Shown here in pieces: positions 26,360 to 35,689 of a stretch of 64,000 nucleotides of DNA. The DNA is taken from positions 6,324,001 through 6,388,000 of the forward strand of contig NZ_CP073714.1 of assembly GCF_023101145.1 (NCBI RefSeq). Direction: 5' to 3'. Numbering within the stretch: position 1 is the first letter of the stretch; each line of letters begins with the position of its first letter. Under the pieces are notes generated by a model. The model ran no database searches, was not told the origin of the DNA, and saw nothing but the letters and a program-made list of their open reading frames with translations. The position numbers and the translations under genes are program-made. Source of the DNA: Paenibacillus pabuli (GTDB taxonomy: Bacteria; Bacillota; Bacilli; Paenibacillales; Paenibacillaceae).

Positions 26360-27181
26360 CTACACCTGGCCTTTCTCCGACCGGCTTCCGATCATCGCTA
26401 TCCGGCCTCCGTACGTCTCTTGCAAAGTATCCGGTACAAATACTTCATTCGTCGGTCCACCAGCAACCAGCCTTCCATTAAGCAGCAACACATGGTCGAA
26501 ATATTCCTCCACTGTCGCCAGATCATGGTGAACAACCAGTACGGTCTTTCCTTGCTTCTTTAACTGTTCCAATAATGAAATGATGGCTTTTTCCGTTGTG
26601 GCGTCCACACCTGCAAACGGCTCATCCATGAAATACAATTCGGCATCCTGTACCAGTGCCCGTGCCAGAAAGACACGCTGCTGCTGTCCACCGGACAGCT
26701 GACTGATCTGGCGGTACATATAATCCCCCATGCCCACTTGCTCCAGGCAGTGAGCCGCCAGATCCCGTTCTTTTTTACCTGGACGGCGGAACCAGCCCAG
26801 ATGTCCATAACGCCCCATCATGACAACATCGAGGGCGTGGGTCGGGAAATCCCAATCGACGGATTCACGTTGAGGTACGTAGCCAATGCGGCGCCGCTGT
26901 TCTCGGTAGGACTGACCAAAAATTTTAACTTCGCCGTGCATTTTGGGCACTAGCCCCAGAACGGCTTTGATCAAGGTTGATTTCCCGGCCCCATTGGGAC
27001 CCAGAATGCCAATCAGCTGACCTTCCGGGATGTCAAAAGATACCCCACTGAGCACCGGTTTTTTATGGTAAGCCACCGCCAGATCCCGAACACTAAGAGG
27101 AGCTGATGTAGGCTGTGTTCCCTTCAGATGGTTAGCATTTGGTTGTGGTTGAGATTTTTCAGATAAAATGGTATCACTCAT
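26360..27181 (-). CDS. mntB: Manganese ABC transporter ATPase MntB
   Basis: A 273-residue ATPase: Walker A GPNGAGKST near residues 60-68, signature LSGGQQQR, Walker B LYFMDEPFAGVD, His switch VVHHD. The VPQRESVDWDFPT block is typical of Mn/Zn transporters. A non-conserved N-terminal extension of about 27 residues precedes the ATPase fold. Confidence 0.93.
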   Translation of the reverse strand: MSDTILSEKSQPQPNANHLKGTQPTSAPLSVRDLAVAYHKKPVLSGVSFDIPEGQLIGILGPNGAGKSTLIKAVLGLVPKMHGEVKIFGQSYREQRRRIGYVPQRESVDWDFPTHALDVVMMGRYGHLGWFRRPGKKERDLAAHCLEQVGMGDYMYRQISQLSGGQQQRVFLARALVQDAELYFMDEPFAGVDATTEKAIISLLEQLKKQGKTVLVVHHDLATVEEYFDHVLLLNGRLVAGGPTNEVFVPDTLQETYGGRIAMIGSRSEKGQV

Positions 27182-27212
27182 ACTCTTTCCTCTCCTTTCT
27201 TCATAAGGTTTC

Positions 27213-28166
27213 TCATTTTAATGCCTCTACAATTGTCTGAGTGTTGTGGCGGATCATGCCGATATACGTTCCTTCTTCTGTTCCATCAGCACCCATCGCA
27301 TCGGAGAACAGTTCTCCACCAATGCTTACGGTATGTCCTTTTTCGGCTGCACCGGCAATAATCGCTTCCATCGCTTTTGCTGGCACGCTGGATTCTACAA
27401 ATACCGCTTTGATATTGTTGTCCACAAGATAATCTCGCAACTCACTGACATCTCTTGCACCATACTCTGCTGCTGTACTGATTCCTTGAAGCCCCATCAC
27501 TTTCATGTCATAGGCTTGGCCGAAGTATCCAAAGGCATCATGCGCCGTAACCAACACCCGGCTGGCTTTCGGAATCTCCTGGATTTTTTCCCGCACCTCG
27601 GCATCCAATGCCTTCAGTTTCGTTAGGTACTGCTCCGCTTGTACCTTGTATTCTTCTGCGTGTTCAGGATCCGCTTCCACGAGTGTATCGCGAACAGCCT
27701 CTGCGGCATGCATCCAGTGGCTGACATCAAACCAGACGTGTGGATCGTATTCCGTTCCGCCTGTATCTTTTCCTGATCGCAATTCCCCCACCGGAATGTT
27801 CTCCGAGACAGCTGTTACTATTTTGCTCTTGGACATTTTCTCCAAGATGTCTGTCATTTTGCCTTCCAGATGCAGCCCGTTATAGAAAATGACTTTCGCT
27901 TGCTCCAACTTCCGAATATCTCCTTGCGAAGCCTTGTACAAGTGAGGATCTACCCCTGGGCCCATCAGCCCGGTGACATCAACATATGCCCCGCCTACTT
28001 CACGCGCTACATCCGCAATCATGCCTGTTGTAGCTGTGACCTGTACTTTTCCTTCGCTGCCTCCTGTCTCTGCTGCACCTGAGCACGCTGTTAGCAAAAT
28101 AACCAGAACAACAGCCGCCAGTGTTATCAACCCTCTCTGAATGCTCCTCATCTTCACCATCAACAA
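27213..28166 (-). CDS. mntA: Manganese-binding lipoprotein MntA
   Basis: A 317-residue cluster A-I substrate-binding lipoprotein. The lipobox LTAC is near residue 28. Metal ligands fit the two-His, Glu, Asp set: His in GVDPHLY and DPHVWFD, Glu in VFVESSVP, Asp in GELFSDAMG. The order binding protein-ATPase-permease-permease is that of B. subtilis mntABCD. A TTG at 28166 has the best spacing from AAAGGGGAG; an ATG two codons on is possible. An MntR box lies upstream. Confidence 0.92.
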   Translation of the reverse strand: MLMVKMRSIQRGLITLAAVVLVILLTACSGAAETGGSEGKVQVTATTGMIADVAREVGGAYVDVTGLMGPGVDPHLYKASQGDIRKLEQAKVIFYNGLHLEGKMTDILEKMSKSKIVTAVSENIPVGELRSGKDTGGTEYDPHVWFDVSHWMHAAEAVRDTLVEADPEHAEEYKVQAEQYLTKLKALDAEVREKIQEIPKASRVLVTAHDAFGYFGQAYDMKVMGLQGISTAAEYGARDVSELRDYLVDNNIKAVFVESSVPAKAMEAIIAGAAEKGHTVSIGGELFSDAMGADGTEEGTYIGMIRHNTQTIVEALK

Positions 28167-28250
28167 TTCAAACTCCCCTTTCCCTCTCCTAACATAATTG
28201 TCCTCATCTAATTTTGTTGTACAAGGTATTAAAATTTATACAAGACTAAT

Positions 28251-28271
28251 AATGTTTCCCTTGTGCAAATT
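28251..28271 (-). promoter_or_regulatory. MntR operator upstream of mntA
   Basis: The minus strand reads AATTTGCACAAGGGAAACA, matching the MntR consensus (TTTGC..AAGG.AAAC) of B. subtilis mntA and mntH. Mn-bound MntR would repress the transporter. Confidence 0.8.
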
Positions 28272-28284
28272 TTAGCCGATGCAA

Positions 28285-28316
28285 AATAAAAAGGCAAGGG
28301 ATAATTTCCCCTGCCT
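28285..28316 (-). terminator. Terminator after the first PBP gene
   Basis: AGGCA.GGG (28292-28300) with CCC.TGCCT (28308-28316); TTTTT follows on the minus strand. Confidence 0.75.
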
Positions 28317-28395
28317 GTCCAAATGTATTTAATTCACTTCATTAGCTTTCTGGTCACGATGTTAAAAGAGCTAATTCCCGGAACGTCCTTTTGCA

Positions 28396-30378
28396 TTACT
28401 CTTTGTCTTTTCCTTCGTCTTTCTTTCCTTTCGGCGTTCCATCGAGACCATACACTTCATCGTATGCATCGAAGATTTTCCGTGCAATCGGCGAGGCACT
28501 GACTGACCCGAACCCACCTTCCGGTACAACGACAGCTACAGCAAGCTTCGGATTGTCCCGTGGTGCAAAGGCTATAAATACACCATTCTCTTTCTTGTTC
28601 GGTCCTGTACCCTGCTCCGAGGTTCCTGTTTTTCTGGCATAATCGTAGGGGAAACCGTCAAACGAACTTACTTTGGTGACCATACCCTTATGCACTTCAT
28701 TCCAGTATGCATCGGCAAAATCAACCTTGTTTAACACTTTTGGTTTGATTTTCTTGACCACATTGCCCTCGACGTCACGGATTTCTTTCACCAAATGTGG
28801 TTCCATACGTTTGCCCTTATTGGCAAGCATCGTGGTATATTGTGCGAGTTGAAGTGTTGTATACTTCGCTTGCTGGCCAAATGAAGCAAACGCTAGCCGC
28901 GTCAGGCCTGATTCATCATTATCAAAATTGTATTCTAGCGTGCCCAGATACTCTTTCGGCAGATCCACTCCTGTAGACACGCCCAAACCGAACTTTTTCA
29001 TATATCTGTCCCACACTTCCACACCTTCGGTCGCCCCATATTTTTTATAAAGCCCCTTACCCACCATATCGATCATAAAAGCGTTGGAAGATTTCTCGAT
29101 CGCTCTTCTCGCCGTAATTGAGCCGTTAAATGCCGAGTGCGAGTTTCGAACCTTTCTCCCATCCTTCCCCAAAGTGGCGTACCCTTGGTCATAATAGGTT
29201 TGTCCTGTACTGAATAAACCTTCTTTCAATCCAATTAGTACACTAAGAGGCTTAATAACGGAACCCAACAAAACAACGGACTCAGCCTTTTTACCCGAAT
29301 CATTGGGAGGGAAAGACTCCGCGGTTCCGTTGCGGAATACATACTTTATTTTGTCGTAATCCCATTTATCATTTGGATCATAATCCGGCATGCTTGCCAT
29401 CGCTACTACGTTACCTGTATCGATTTCCATTGCCACAGCATATCCTGTAATGGCATTAGGCAACTTTCTCAATTCATCTGTAATAGCTTGTTGTGCAACC
29501 ATCTGAATTTCCTTGTTAATGGTTGTAATTATACTATACCCCTTTTCAGGCGGGGTCAGATTCATCGTTCCGTCTGGTAAATTGCGTGCATCAATATCGA
29601 TGGACTGGTAACCGCTTCGTCCACGAAGCTCTTCCTGATATTGGAGCTCCAATCCATCAAAGCCAACCTTCTCTTCCTGATTATATACAAGACCTGGGTC
29701 ACGCTGAGTTGAATTAGACTCCAAGATCGTTTTATATTGTTTCAACGTAGTTGGCACTCGTTTGAATTCTCTTGTATAGCCGACCACTTGAACAGCTACC
29801 CTATCTGGATCGTATCTTCGGACATTTTCTTCAAGGACCATAACGCCTGGAAAATCTGCTTTTTTCTCCATGAAATAGGCAATCTCTTTGGTTGTTAAAT
29901 CGGATTTAACCAACCTAGGTACATACCCAAAAGTCTTCTGATAATCGAGATCCAATCGCTTCATGATCTCTTCTGCATCGGGTTGTTCTTTGTCCCCCGG
30001 ATTAAACTGCTTAAATATAGCCGCCAGTTCATCAGCAAGTTCCTGCGCCTCCTGCTTGCGGTCATCATTTCTATAATCCTCGTACAGCAACACATAGAGG
30101 GACTGCACAGGCTCCGAATAAGCCAGCGCGACCTTCCCTGTCGCATCATAGATTGGCCCCCGAACAGGAGCGAGCGGAATATCTTTGGTATTACGGCTGG
30201 TTTCCATATAGGTCAGTTCAGGTCCCTCGACAAATTGCACAAAGGCCAACCTAAAAATTAGGATACTGAATATTACAAACGCAGCGAAAAAAAACATATT
30301 CATTCTTACACTAGACGGCTTGTTGTTGACTGGTGTATCTTCATTGGACATTTTCTTTTTCCTCAATCGGTTAAACAT
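28396..30378 (-). CDS. Class B penicillin-binding protein, paralogue 1
   Basis: A 660-residue peptidoglycan transpeptidase: one N-terminal membrane anchor (residues about 27-48), a PBP dimerisation domain, and a transpeptidase domain with the active Ser-X2-Lys GSVIK (Ser373), SSN (430-432) and KTGTS (583-585). The closest general type is the PBP2/PbpA (MrdA-like) group. The start was set at ATG 30378 behind GGAGAGG; 14 residues upstream are dropped. It is paralogous along its whole length to the gene at 31742-33745. The C-terminus is very charged (GKKDEGKDKE). Confidence 0.9.
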   Translation of the reverse strand: MFNRLRKKKMSNEDTPVNNKPSSVRMNMFFFAAFVIFSILIFRLAFVQFVEGPELTYMETSRNTKDIPLAPVRGPIYDATGKVALAYSEPVQSLYVLLYEDYRNDDRKQEAQELADELAAIFKQFNPGDKEQPDAEEIMKRLDLDYQKTFGYVPRLVKSDLTTKEIAYFMEKKADFPGVMVLEENVRRYDPDRVAVQVVGYTREFKRVPTTLKQYKTILESNSTQRDPGLVYNQEEKVGFDGLELQYQEELRGRSGYQSIDIDARNLPDGTMNLTPPEKGYSIITTINKEIQMVAQQAITDELRKLPNAITGYAVAMEIDTGNVVAMASMPDYDPNDKWDYDKIKYVFRNGTAESFPPNDSGKKAESVVLLGSVIKPLSVLIGLKEGLFSTGQTYYDQGYATLGKDGRKVRNSHSAFNGSITARRAIEKSSNAFMIDMVGKGLYKKYGATEGVEVWDRYMKKFGLGVSTGVDLPKEYLGTLEYNFDNDESGLTRLAFASFGQQAKYTTLQLAQYTTMLANKGKRMEPHLVKEIRDVEGNVVKKIKPKVLNKVDFADAYWNEVHKGMVTKVSSFDGFPYDYARKTGTSEQGTGPNKKENGVFIAFAPRDNPKLAVAVVVPEGGFGSVSASPIARKIFDAYDEVYGLDGTPKGKKDEGKDKE

Positions 30379-30726
30379 GGGATAAGCCTCTCCGTTCTTA
30401 TGTAAAAGTATAGTTAACAATCTGAATAAAATTATAGTTATAACTTATATAAGTCTACCAAAGGTGGCTTGTAACATCTTCCTAATTATAGTTACATTTT
30501 CGTAAACTAGGGATATATATTCGTTATAGATTACTCTGATATATTTATATAGTTATTCATCTGTATAAACGTGATACATTCCGTTTAGTTACACAGTATT
30601 TTGTAAAATGCAGCATCTTTCCTTCTCCCATATCAAAAAGAGGACCCGATTGGATCCTCTCCTTTACGCTATGAATTAATCTGTACCTGCTTCTTCATTC
30701 CGGGATAACTCACCCTAGTTGCCAAT
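30379..30726. other. AT-rich upstream region of PBP paralogue 1
   Basis: Contains two similar minus-strand TAACTATAAT motifs (near 30430-30445 and 30493-30508) that could be -10 regions, and a GAGGATCC-N4-GGGTCCTC hairpin with T5 on the minus strand (30634-30660), a second terminator-like structure. No coding frame is supported. Confidence 0.45.
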
Positions 30727-30793
30727 GCAAAAAACACCTCCAAGATGATCTCCTTATCTTACGACAAGGTTTCATTAAATTGAAGGTGTTTTA
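30727..30793 (-). terminator. Terminator of the small secreted-protein gene
   Basis: AACACCT..CAA (30733-30743) pairs with TTGAAGGTGTT, with a long loop; T6 follows on the minus strand. Confidence 0.7.
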
Positions 30794-30888
30794 ATTTGTC
30801 TCTCGTTATGGGGTCAGTTCCGTTAAGGTAGTGAAGTGTTTTTACCAATGTTTTAGGTTCATTGCAAGAGATCCATAAACTTATTTAA

Positions 30889-31413
30889 TTAATTAGACGG
30901 GGTAGTGTAAACGTTACCTGTTGTGCTCGCTGTCATTTCACCACTTGCACCTGCAGGGAAATAAACGCTTAATGTATATGTACCTGGCAACACATAAGTC
31001 CAGGCAACATGCTCATTAGTAGTGTCACCGTAGACATCTCTAAATGTTAGACTATTCCCATTAGAACTTGTGAGATGATAATATAATCTAGGCTTATTAA
31101 TCGATGGAGCTTTACCACCTGTTCTTTTTTGGGTAACAAGTAATGCAACAGTCGATTTTTCCGAAATTGTGAATGTCGATAGTTTTACTTCTTCATCTTG
31201 CTTAATATCAATATTCCAATATCCATTTACTGCTCTAGGCATAATTAGTGAGTCAGAAATTGATGTTGGGTTAGATTCCACTGAACTTTGGATCAAATCC
31301 ACGGAGCTTTGGCTTGACTCCGTAAGAATTTTACTAGAGTCAGCAAAACTTGGAACAGCCATTAAAAGAGACGATGCTAGTATAGAGGAAAATAGAACAG
31401 ATATTTTTTTCAT
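30889..31413 (-). CDS. Small secreted protein of unknown function
   Basis: A 174-residue exported protein. The signal peptide ends at about residue 25 (VPSFA-D); a Ser-rich linker (residues 26-55) with a TESSQSSVDLIQSSVESNP repeat follows, then a compact C-terminal domain rich in beta-strand-like segments (VKLSTFTI, VALLVTQK, WTYVLPGTYTLSVYF), suggesting a beta-sandwich of about 110 residues. The ATG follows AAAGGTGG. The base composition is more AT-rich than its neighbours. No family recognised. Flanked by two PBP paralogues and its own terminators. Confidence 0.75.
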   Translation of the reverse strand: MKKISVLFSSILASSLLMAVPSFADSSKILTESSQSSVDLIQSSVESNPTSISDSLIMPRAVNGYWNIDIKQDEEVKLSTFTISEKSTVALLVTQKRTGGKAPSINKPRLYYHLTSSNGNSLTFRDVYGDTTNEHVAWTYVLPGTYTLSVYFPAGASGEMTASTTGNVYTTPSN

Positions 31414-31665
31414 AATATACAATTCCACCTTTTTCTTTTTTAGTAAAAATAATAAAGTCGGCCGACATGGATTTAAAATACCATATATTTATAATTATGT
31501 CTATCATTTTCAAATGGGTTAAAAGATAATTTATTGTCATGATTCCTATCTTTTATTTAACTCCGAATATTCAACACTAGTTAAACCCGTTAATAGAATT
31601 CTACTTTTTTTCATTCTTAACGCTTAGTTCTATCTCACTCAATCAAGAATATATCATAATATAAA
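31414..31665. other. AT-rich intergenic spacer
   Basis: Strongly AT-rich upstream region of the secreted-protein gene. No convincing promoter hexamer pair or operator was identified. Confidence 0.4.
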
Positions 31666-31719
31666 TGAAAAATACTCCCAGAGAGTAGACTACTTAATAA
31701 TGTCTACTCTAGGGAGTAT
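31666..31719 (-). terminator. Terminator of PBP paralogue 2
   Basis: ATACTCCC..AGTAGAC (31672-31690) pairs with GTCTACT..GGGAGTAT (31702-31719); TTTTTC follows on the minus strand. Confidence 0.88.
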
Positions 31720-31741
31720 ATTAAATCAACCTTAAATTAAC

Positions 31742-33745
31742 TTACGGCTTTTTCTTCGGTACACCGTCAAGACCAAACTCCTCGTCATACGCATCGAAGA
31801 TCGCACGTGCAACTGGTGCCGCACTACTGGAACCGAAGCCCCCTTCCGGGATAACCACAGCTACAGCCAGCTTCGGATTGTTACGCGGTGCATAAGCAAT
31901 AAACACCCCGTTATCCACCAATTTTCCTCCGACTAATTGTGTGGATGTACCTGTTTTTCTGGCAAAGTCATAAGGGAAACCGCTAAATGAAGATACCTCC
32001 GTTGCCATGCCTCGCTGCACTTCATTCCAGTAAGCATCATTAAATTCGACTGTGCTGAGCACTTTCGGTTTCATTTTCTCAACCACATTGCCTTCCGAAT
32101 CACGGAACTCACTGACTAATTGTGGCTGCATTCGTTTTCCTTTATTCGCTAGCATCGTAGCATACTGTGCCAGCTGCATCGTTGTATATTTCCCTTGTTG
32201 TCCAAAGGAGGCATATACCAGACGTGTTAAAGAACTCTCCAATTCATTCTCATATTCTTTGAGACCATATTTCTCATTAGGCAAGTCTACTCCTGTAGAC
32301 ACACCAAGACCGAATTGCTCCATGTACTTATCCCATACGCCAATTCCCTTGGCGCCATACTTGGAGTACAGCTTCTTGCCGATTTCATCAATCATGAACA
32401 CGTTGGAAGAATGACGAATCGCATCATGCGGAGTCAACAGTCCATATACGTGACCGGAGGAGTTCTGTACTCTGCGGTTATCTCCACCGAAAGTCGTTGA
32501 ACCTCTGTCCGAATAAACGGAATTGGTCGTGAAAAAACCTTCCTTCAAACCAATCAATACACTGAGCGGTTTAATTGTGGAACCAAGCAATACAACCGAT
32601 TCCGCCCGTTTCCCTGAATCGTCTGGCGGGAATCCACGAATGGTACCGTTTTGATAAATATATTTTATTTTATCGTAATCTTCCGTGCTTATACCACCAG
32701 TTCTCCACACGTTCGTGTCGTAATCCGGCATACTGGCAGCAGCAACAATCTTTCCTGTATCCACTTCCATTGCAACTGCAAAACCTGTTTTTGCATTCGG
32801 ATGCAGCTTACCGGAGACCTGATGTGTATGCAGCCAGCTAAGTTGATCCAGTATCGCTTGTTCTGTCTTCACCTGAACATTTTTGTTTATCGTTGTAATC
32901 AGGTCATACCCTTTTTCGGGTGGGGTAGTGCCTGCTACACCTTCAGGCAAATTCCGCAAGTCAACGTCCACGGAGTTATAACCGCTTTTCCCCCGCAGAA
33001 CATCCTGATATTGCAGTTCCAGTCCATCAAAGCCAACAAACTCGTTCTCGGTATATACAAGCCCTGGGTCCGTTTGCTTTTTATTAGCCTCATCAATCTC
33101 TTGGTACTTTTTCAACGATTTGGAGCTTTTGAACTTTTTGAGATAACCAATCGTCTGAACGGCTACCGTATCCGGATCATAATAACGCACACTTTCCTCT
33201 ACAATCTGAATTCCCTTGAATTCATCCTTATGCTGTAGAAAGTAGGCCACTTCTTCATCAGACAGATCACTCTTGATCAGACGTGGCATGAACCCATTCG
33301 CTTTACGCGAATTGAGGTCCATTGCTTCTAAGATGTTATCAACCGTAAGGGCCTCGGAATCCTTTTTCTTATACTGCTCAAAAACATCATGCAGCCGGGT
33401 GGCGATGTCCTCCACTTCCGCTATATTCGGATTTGGTTTGCCATCCACATCCCCATAATTTTTGTATAAAGTCAGATACAAGGATTGAATCGGCTTGGAG
33501 TAAGCCAGTTTCACCTCACCCGTGGAATCATAGATGGTTCCTCTTACAGGAGCGAGCGGTACATCTTTGGTAATGTTACTCGCTTCCTCCTGACTGAGCT
33601 CAGGCCCTTCCACGAATTGCAAAAATGCCAGCCGCACAATAATAACGCTAAAAATAACAAAGGAAGCGAAGAAAAATACGTTCATTCGGTAACTGAAGCG
33701 CCGCTTGTCCGTAAGTTCGTCCTTCTCTTTTGAATGATTTTTCAT
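31742..33745 (-). CDS. Class B penicillin-binding protein, paralogue 2
   Basis: A 667-residue protein collinear with the paralogue at 28396-30378. Anchor at residues about 22-43, dimerisation domain, and transpeptidase motifs GSTIKPLSV, SSNVF and KTGTSTQ. It differs mainly in a short insertion in the transpeptidase domain (WLHTHQVSGKLHPNAKTG against RKLPNAITG) and the loss of the charged tail. GAGGTAGG precedes the ATG. Both copies look intact, so each is probably functional. Confidence 0.9.
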   Translation of the reverse strand: MKNHSKEKDELTDKRRFSYRMNVFFFASFVIFSVIIVRLAFLQFVEGPELSQEEASNITKDVPLAPVRGTIYDSTGEVKLAYSKPIQSLYLTLYKNYGDVDGKPNPNIAEVEDIATRLHDVFEQYKKKDSEALTVDNILEAMDLNSRKANGFMPRLIKSDLSDEEVAYFLQHKDEFKGIQIVEESVRYYDPDTVAVQTIGYLKKFKSSKSLKKYQEIDEANKKQTDPGLVYTENEFVGFDGLELQYQDVLRGKSGYNSVDVDLRNLPEGVAGTTPPEKGYDLITTINKNVQVKTEQAILDQLSWLHTHQVSGKLHPNAKTGFAVAMEVDTGKIVAAASMPDYDTNVWRTGGISTEDYDKIKYIYQNGTIRGFPPDDSGKRAESVVLLGSTIKPLSVLIGLKEGFFTTNSVYSDRGSTTFGGDNRRVQNSSGHVYGLLTPHDAIRHSSNVFMIDEIGKKLYSKYGAKGIGVWDKYMEQFGLGVSTGVDLPNEKYGLKEYENELESSLTRLVYASFGQQGKYTTMQLAQYATMLANKGKRMQPQLVSEFRDSEGNVVEKMKPKVLSTVEFNDAYWNEVQRGMATEVSSFSGFPYDFARKTGTSTQLVGGKLVDNGVFIAYAPRNNPKLAVAVVIPEGGFGSSSAAPVARAIFDAYDEEFGLDGVPKKKP

Positions 33746-33850
33746 TCATCCTACCTCTTTCATGACTTGATGCATACCGTCCAGGCTGTACAGCCTCGGC
33801 ATGATAACTTGGCAACGTCGTCATCTCCCAGGCCCATGTCCGGCGTAATA

Positions 33851-34999
33851 TTAAGCTGATTGATCTTTCAAATGGGTATCGGCAAAGTTAGGAGGATTGA
33901 ACCAATCACCACTAATCGCCCAAGTAGGATCAAGCGGAATCCAGCTTTCCGAATCACTCAAATATATTTCGTTCCAAGCATGTGGACCATATCCACCCTG
34001 CCCGTTATAACCAAGACCCGTAACCACTTTGACTTCCAGACCCTGTGAACGAGCCATGACTGCATATAGACGAGCGTAATCGATACATACGCCTTGACGT
34101 GTATCAAATGTATTTTGCGGCGTCTGCTCATGCCATATGCCCTTTTGCTCATAGTCATCCACTTTACCATAGTCATATTGAATGCGAGAACCTACCCAGT
34201 CATATAGTGCCCTGGCTTTGGCTTCATCTGTCGTATGACCTTTCACAATTTCCTTTGCCGCAGATTCAATATCCGCCGGAATGTTATGGTCAATGACTTC
34301 ATATTTGCGCTGCAGAATCGCGCCAAGTTCCTTTTGCACTGCTTGGGTAAATACGGGAAGCTTGTCTTTGATGAAAGTACCTGATAATGGCTCTATGACC
34401 GATTTGGCCCCTTGCATATAAATAGGTGAAGCCTCTACATAGCGACTAAACATGCTGCCCGGATAGAGACTGACAATCATGAACAACACGGCAATCACAA
34501 TCATCCCGCGGACTGAGCCAATAACTGTACCAATCACAGCACCTGTAACGCGGCTGAAAAATCCTTTTGGTCTACTTTCTTGCTCTGCTGAACTGTATCT
34601 TCTACTGAAAATAAGGGAAGAGAGCAATCCGAGAATCAATCGGATGAAGCCATAACTAATCACAAACAATACGGCAAACCGCATCAGCGGAAAATCAGCA
34701 ATGGCCGTAATCAATGTATAATACAATTGTTCCCATCGGTTCAATTCACGGTTTGGCATATCTGCAGCATGCACAGACAACCATTGCTGAACATATGGGG
34801 CAAGCCATAATGTTAAACCGATGGATAGCAGAATTCCAACGACCGCCATAATGCCATCCATGAGGAATCCAAAGAGCCTTCCTGCTGAACGCGAAGCACC
34901 CCTGGACCATCCCTGAAGCAATGAAGCAGCCACTATCAGCACCAGCATAATCGTTATGCCGTTGAATTCTTTCAGACTGTCCAGCCAACTTTGCAGCAC
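33851..34999 (-). CDS. CvpA-like membrane protein with transglutaminase domain
   Basis: A 382-residue two-part protein. Residues 1-185 carry about five membrane segments in a CvpA/colicin V-production arrangement; residues 215-382 form a transglutaminase-like cysteine protease fold. The catalytic triad is visible as Cys in GVCIDYARL, His in GPHAWNEI and Asp in PLDPTW. GTG start at 34999 behind AAAGGAGGA. The domain is probably outside the cell and may act on wall peptides (inference). Nineteen bases after the upstream membrane gene, so one operon. Confidence 0.83.
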   Translation of the reverse strand: MLQSWLDSLKEFNGITIMLVLIVAASLLQGWSRGASRSAGRLFGFLMDGIMAVVGILLSIGLTLWLAPYVQQWLSVHAADMPNRELNRWEQLYYTLITAIADFPLMRFAVLFVISYGFIRLILGLLSSLIFSRRYSSAEQESRPKGFFSRVTGAVIGTVIGSVRGMIVIAVLFMIVSLYPGSMFSRYVEASPIYMQGAKSVIEPLSGTFIKDKLPVFTQAVQKELGAILQRKYEVIDHNIPADIESAAKEIVKGHTTDEAKARALYDWVGSRIQYDYGKVDDYEQKGIWHEQTPQNTFDTRQGVCIDYARLYAVMARSQGLEVKVVTGLGYNGQGGYGPHAWNEIYLSDSESWIPLDPTWAISGDWFNPPNFADTHLKDQSA

Positions 35000-35017
35000 G
35001 TATCCATTCCTCCTTTA

Positions 35018-35473
35018 CTACGAAGTCGGTGCTGTTCCGTTCTCCTGTGCCTGTTCGACAAAATTTCGTATCGTTTCATTGTCGACCTTCCATTCACCCA
35101 GTGAGATCCCCCGAAATGTAACATCGACTTTATCCGAATTCGTTCTTCCCTTAATCTCCACATTGGGGCTTGTGATGGTAAATGCGCCATCCTGTCCCTT
35201 GGTGTAAGTTGCTTTGGAAGCTTCCTTGAGCATCATGCTGGTCGCTTCCTTCTTCAATGTGTCCATCGTGCTCGATTGTACATCAGTAACTGTCTGTTTG
35301 ATCTGATCAATGGAGATGCCGCTGTATATCAGTAGAGCCGCAATAATGATGATGGCAATCGCCCATTTCAATACGGTTTTGACCACGTTCAGTACAAAGA
35401 ACAAAATGATCAACGCAACCACAATCACCAGCCAGTTCTGCATCACAAACTCTTTGATTACTTCTATGTTCAT
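35018..35473 (-). CDS. Membrane-anchored hypothetical protein, operon partner
   Basis: A 150-residue protein with two adjacent N-terminal membrane segments (about residues 11-33 and 35-52), then a soluble domain ending DNETIRNFVEQAQENG. Start at the ATG behind GGAAGGTG; the upstream 18 residues have no ribosome site. It is the first gene of the pair with the CvpA/transglutaminase gene. Family not recognised. Confidence 0.75.
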   Translation of the reverse strand: MNIEVIKEFVMQNWLVIVVALIILFFVLNVVKTVLKWAIAIIIIAALLIYSGISIDQIKQTVTDVQSSTMDTLKKEATSMMLKEASKATYTKGQDGAFTITSPNVEIKGRTNSDKVDVTFRGISLGEWKVDNETIRNFVEQAQENGTAPTS

Positions 35474-35689
35474 GACTACACCTTCCGTATTAGAGTTGAT
35501 TATTAACACTTCCCGAATATTATACATGATTTCCGAAGCTGCTGTCAGCTAAGCCCTCCTATGTAAAAATAAACGGTCTAAGTTCGTCCTGCCGGGCGTA
35601 CAAGTAGTACCATGAGGTTCTGACCAAGGAACGGGGAACACGTCATGACCAGTTATTGAACATGCATCGCTTAACAAGGAGGGGCTTAT

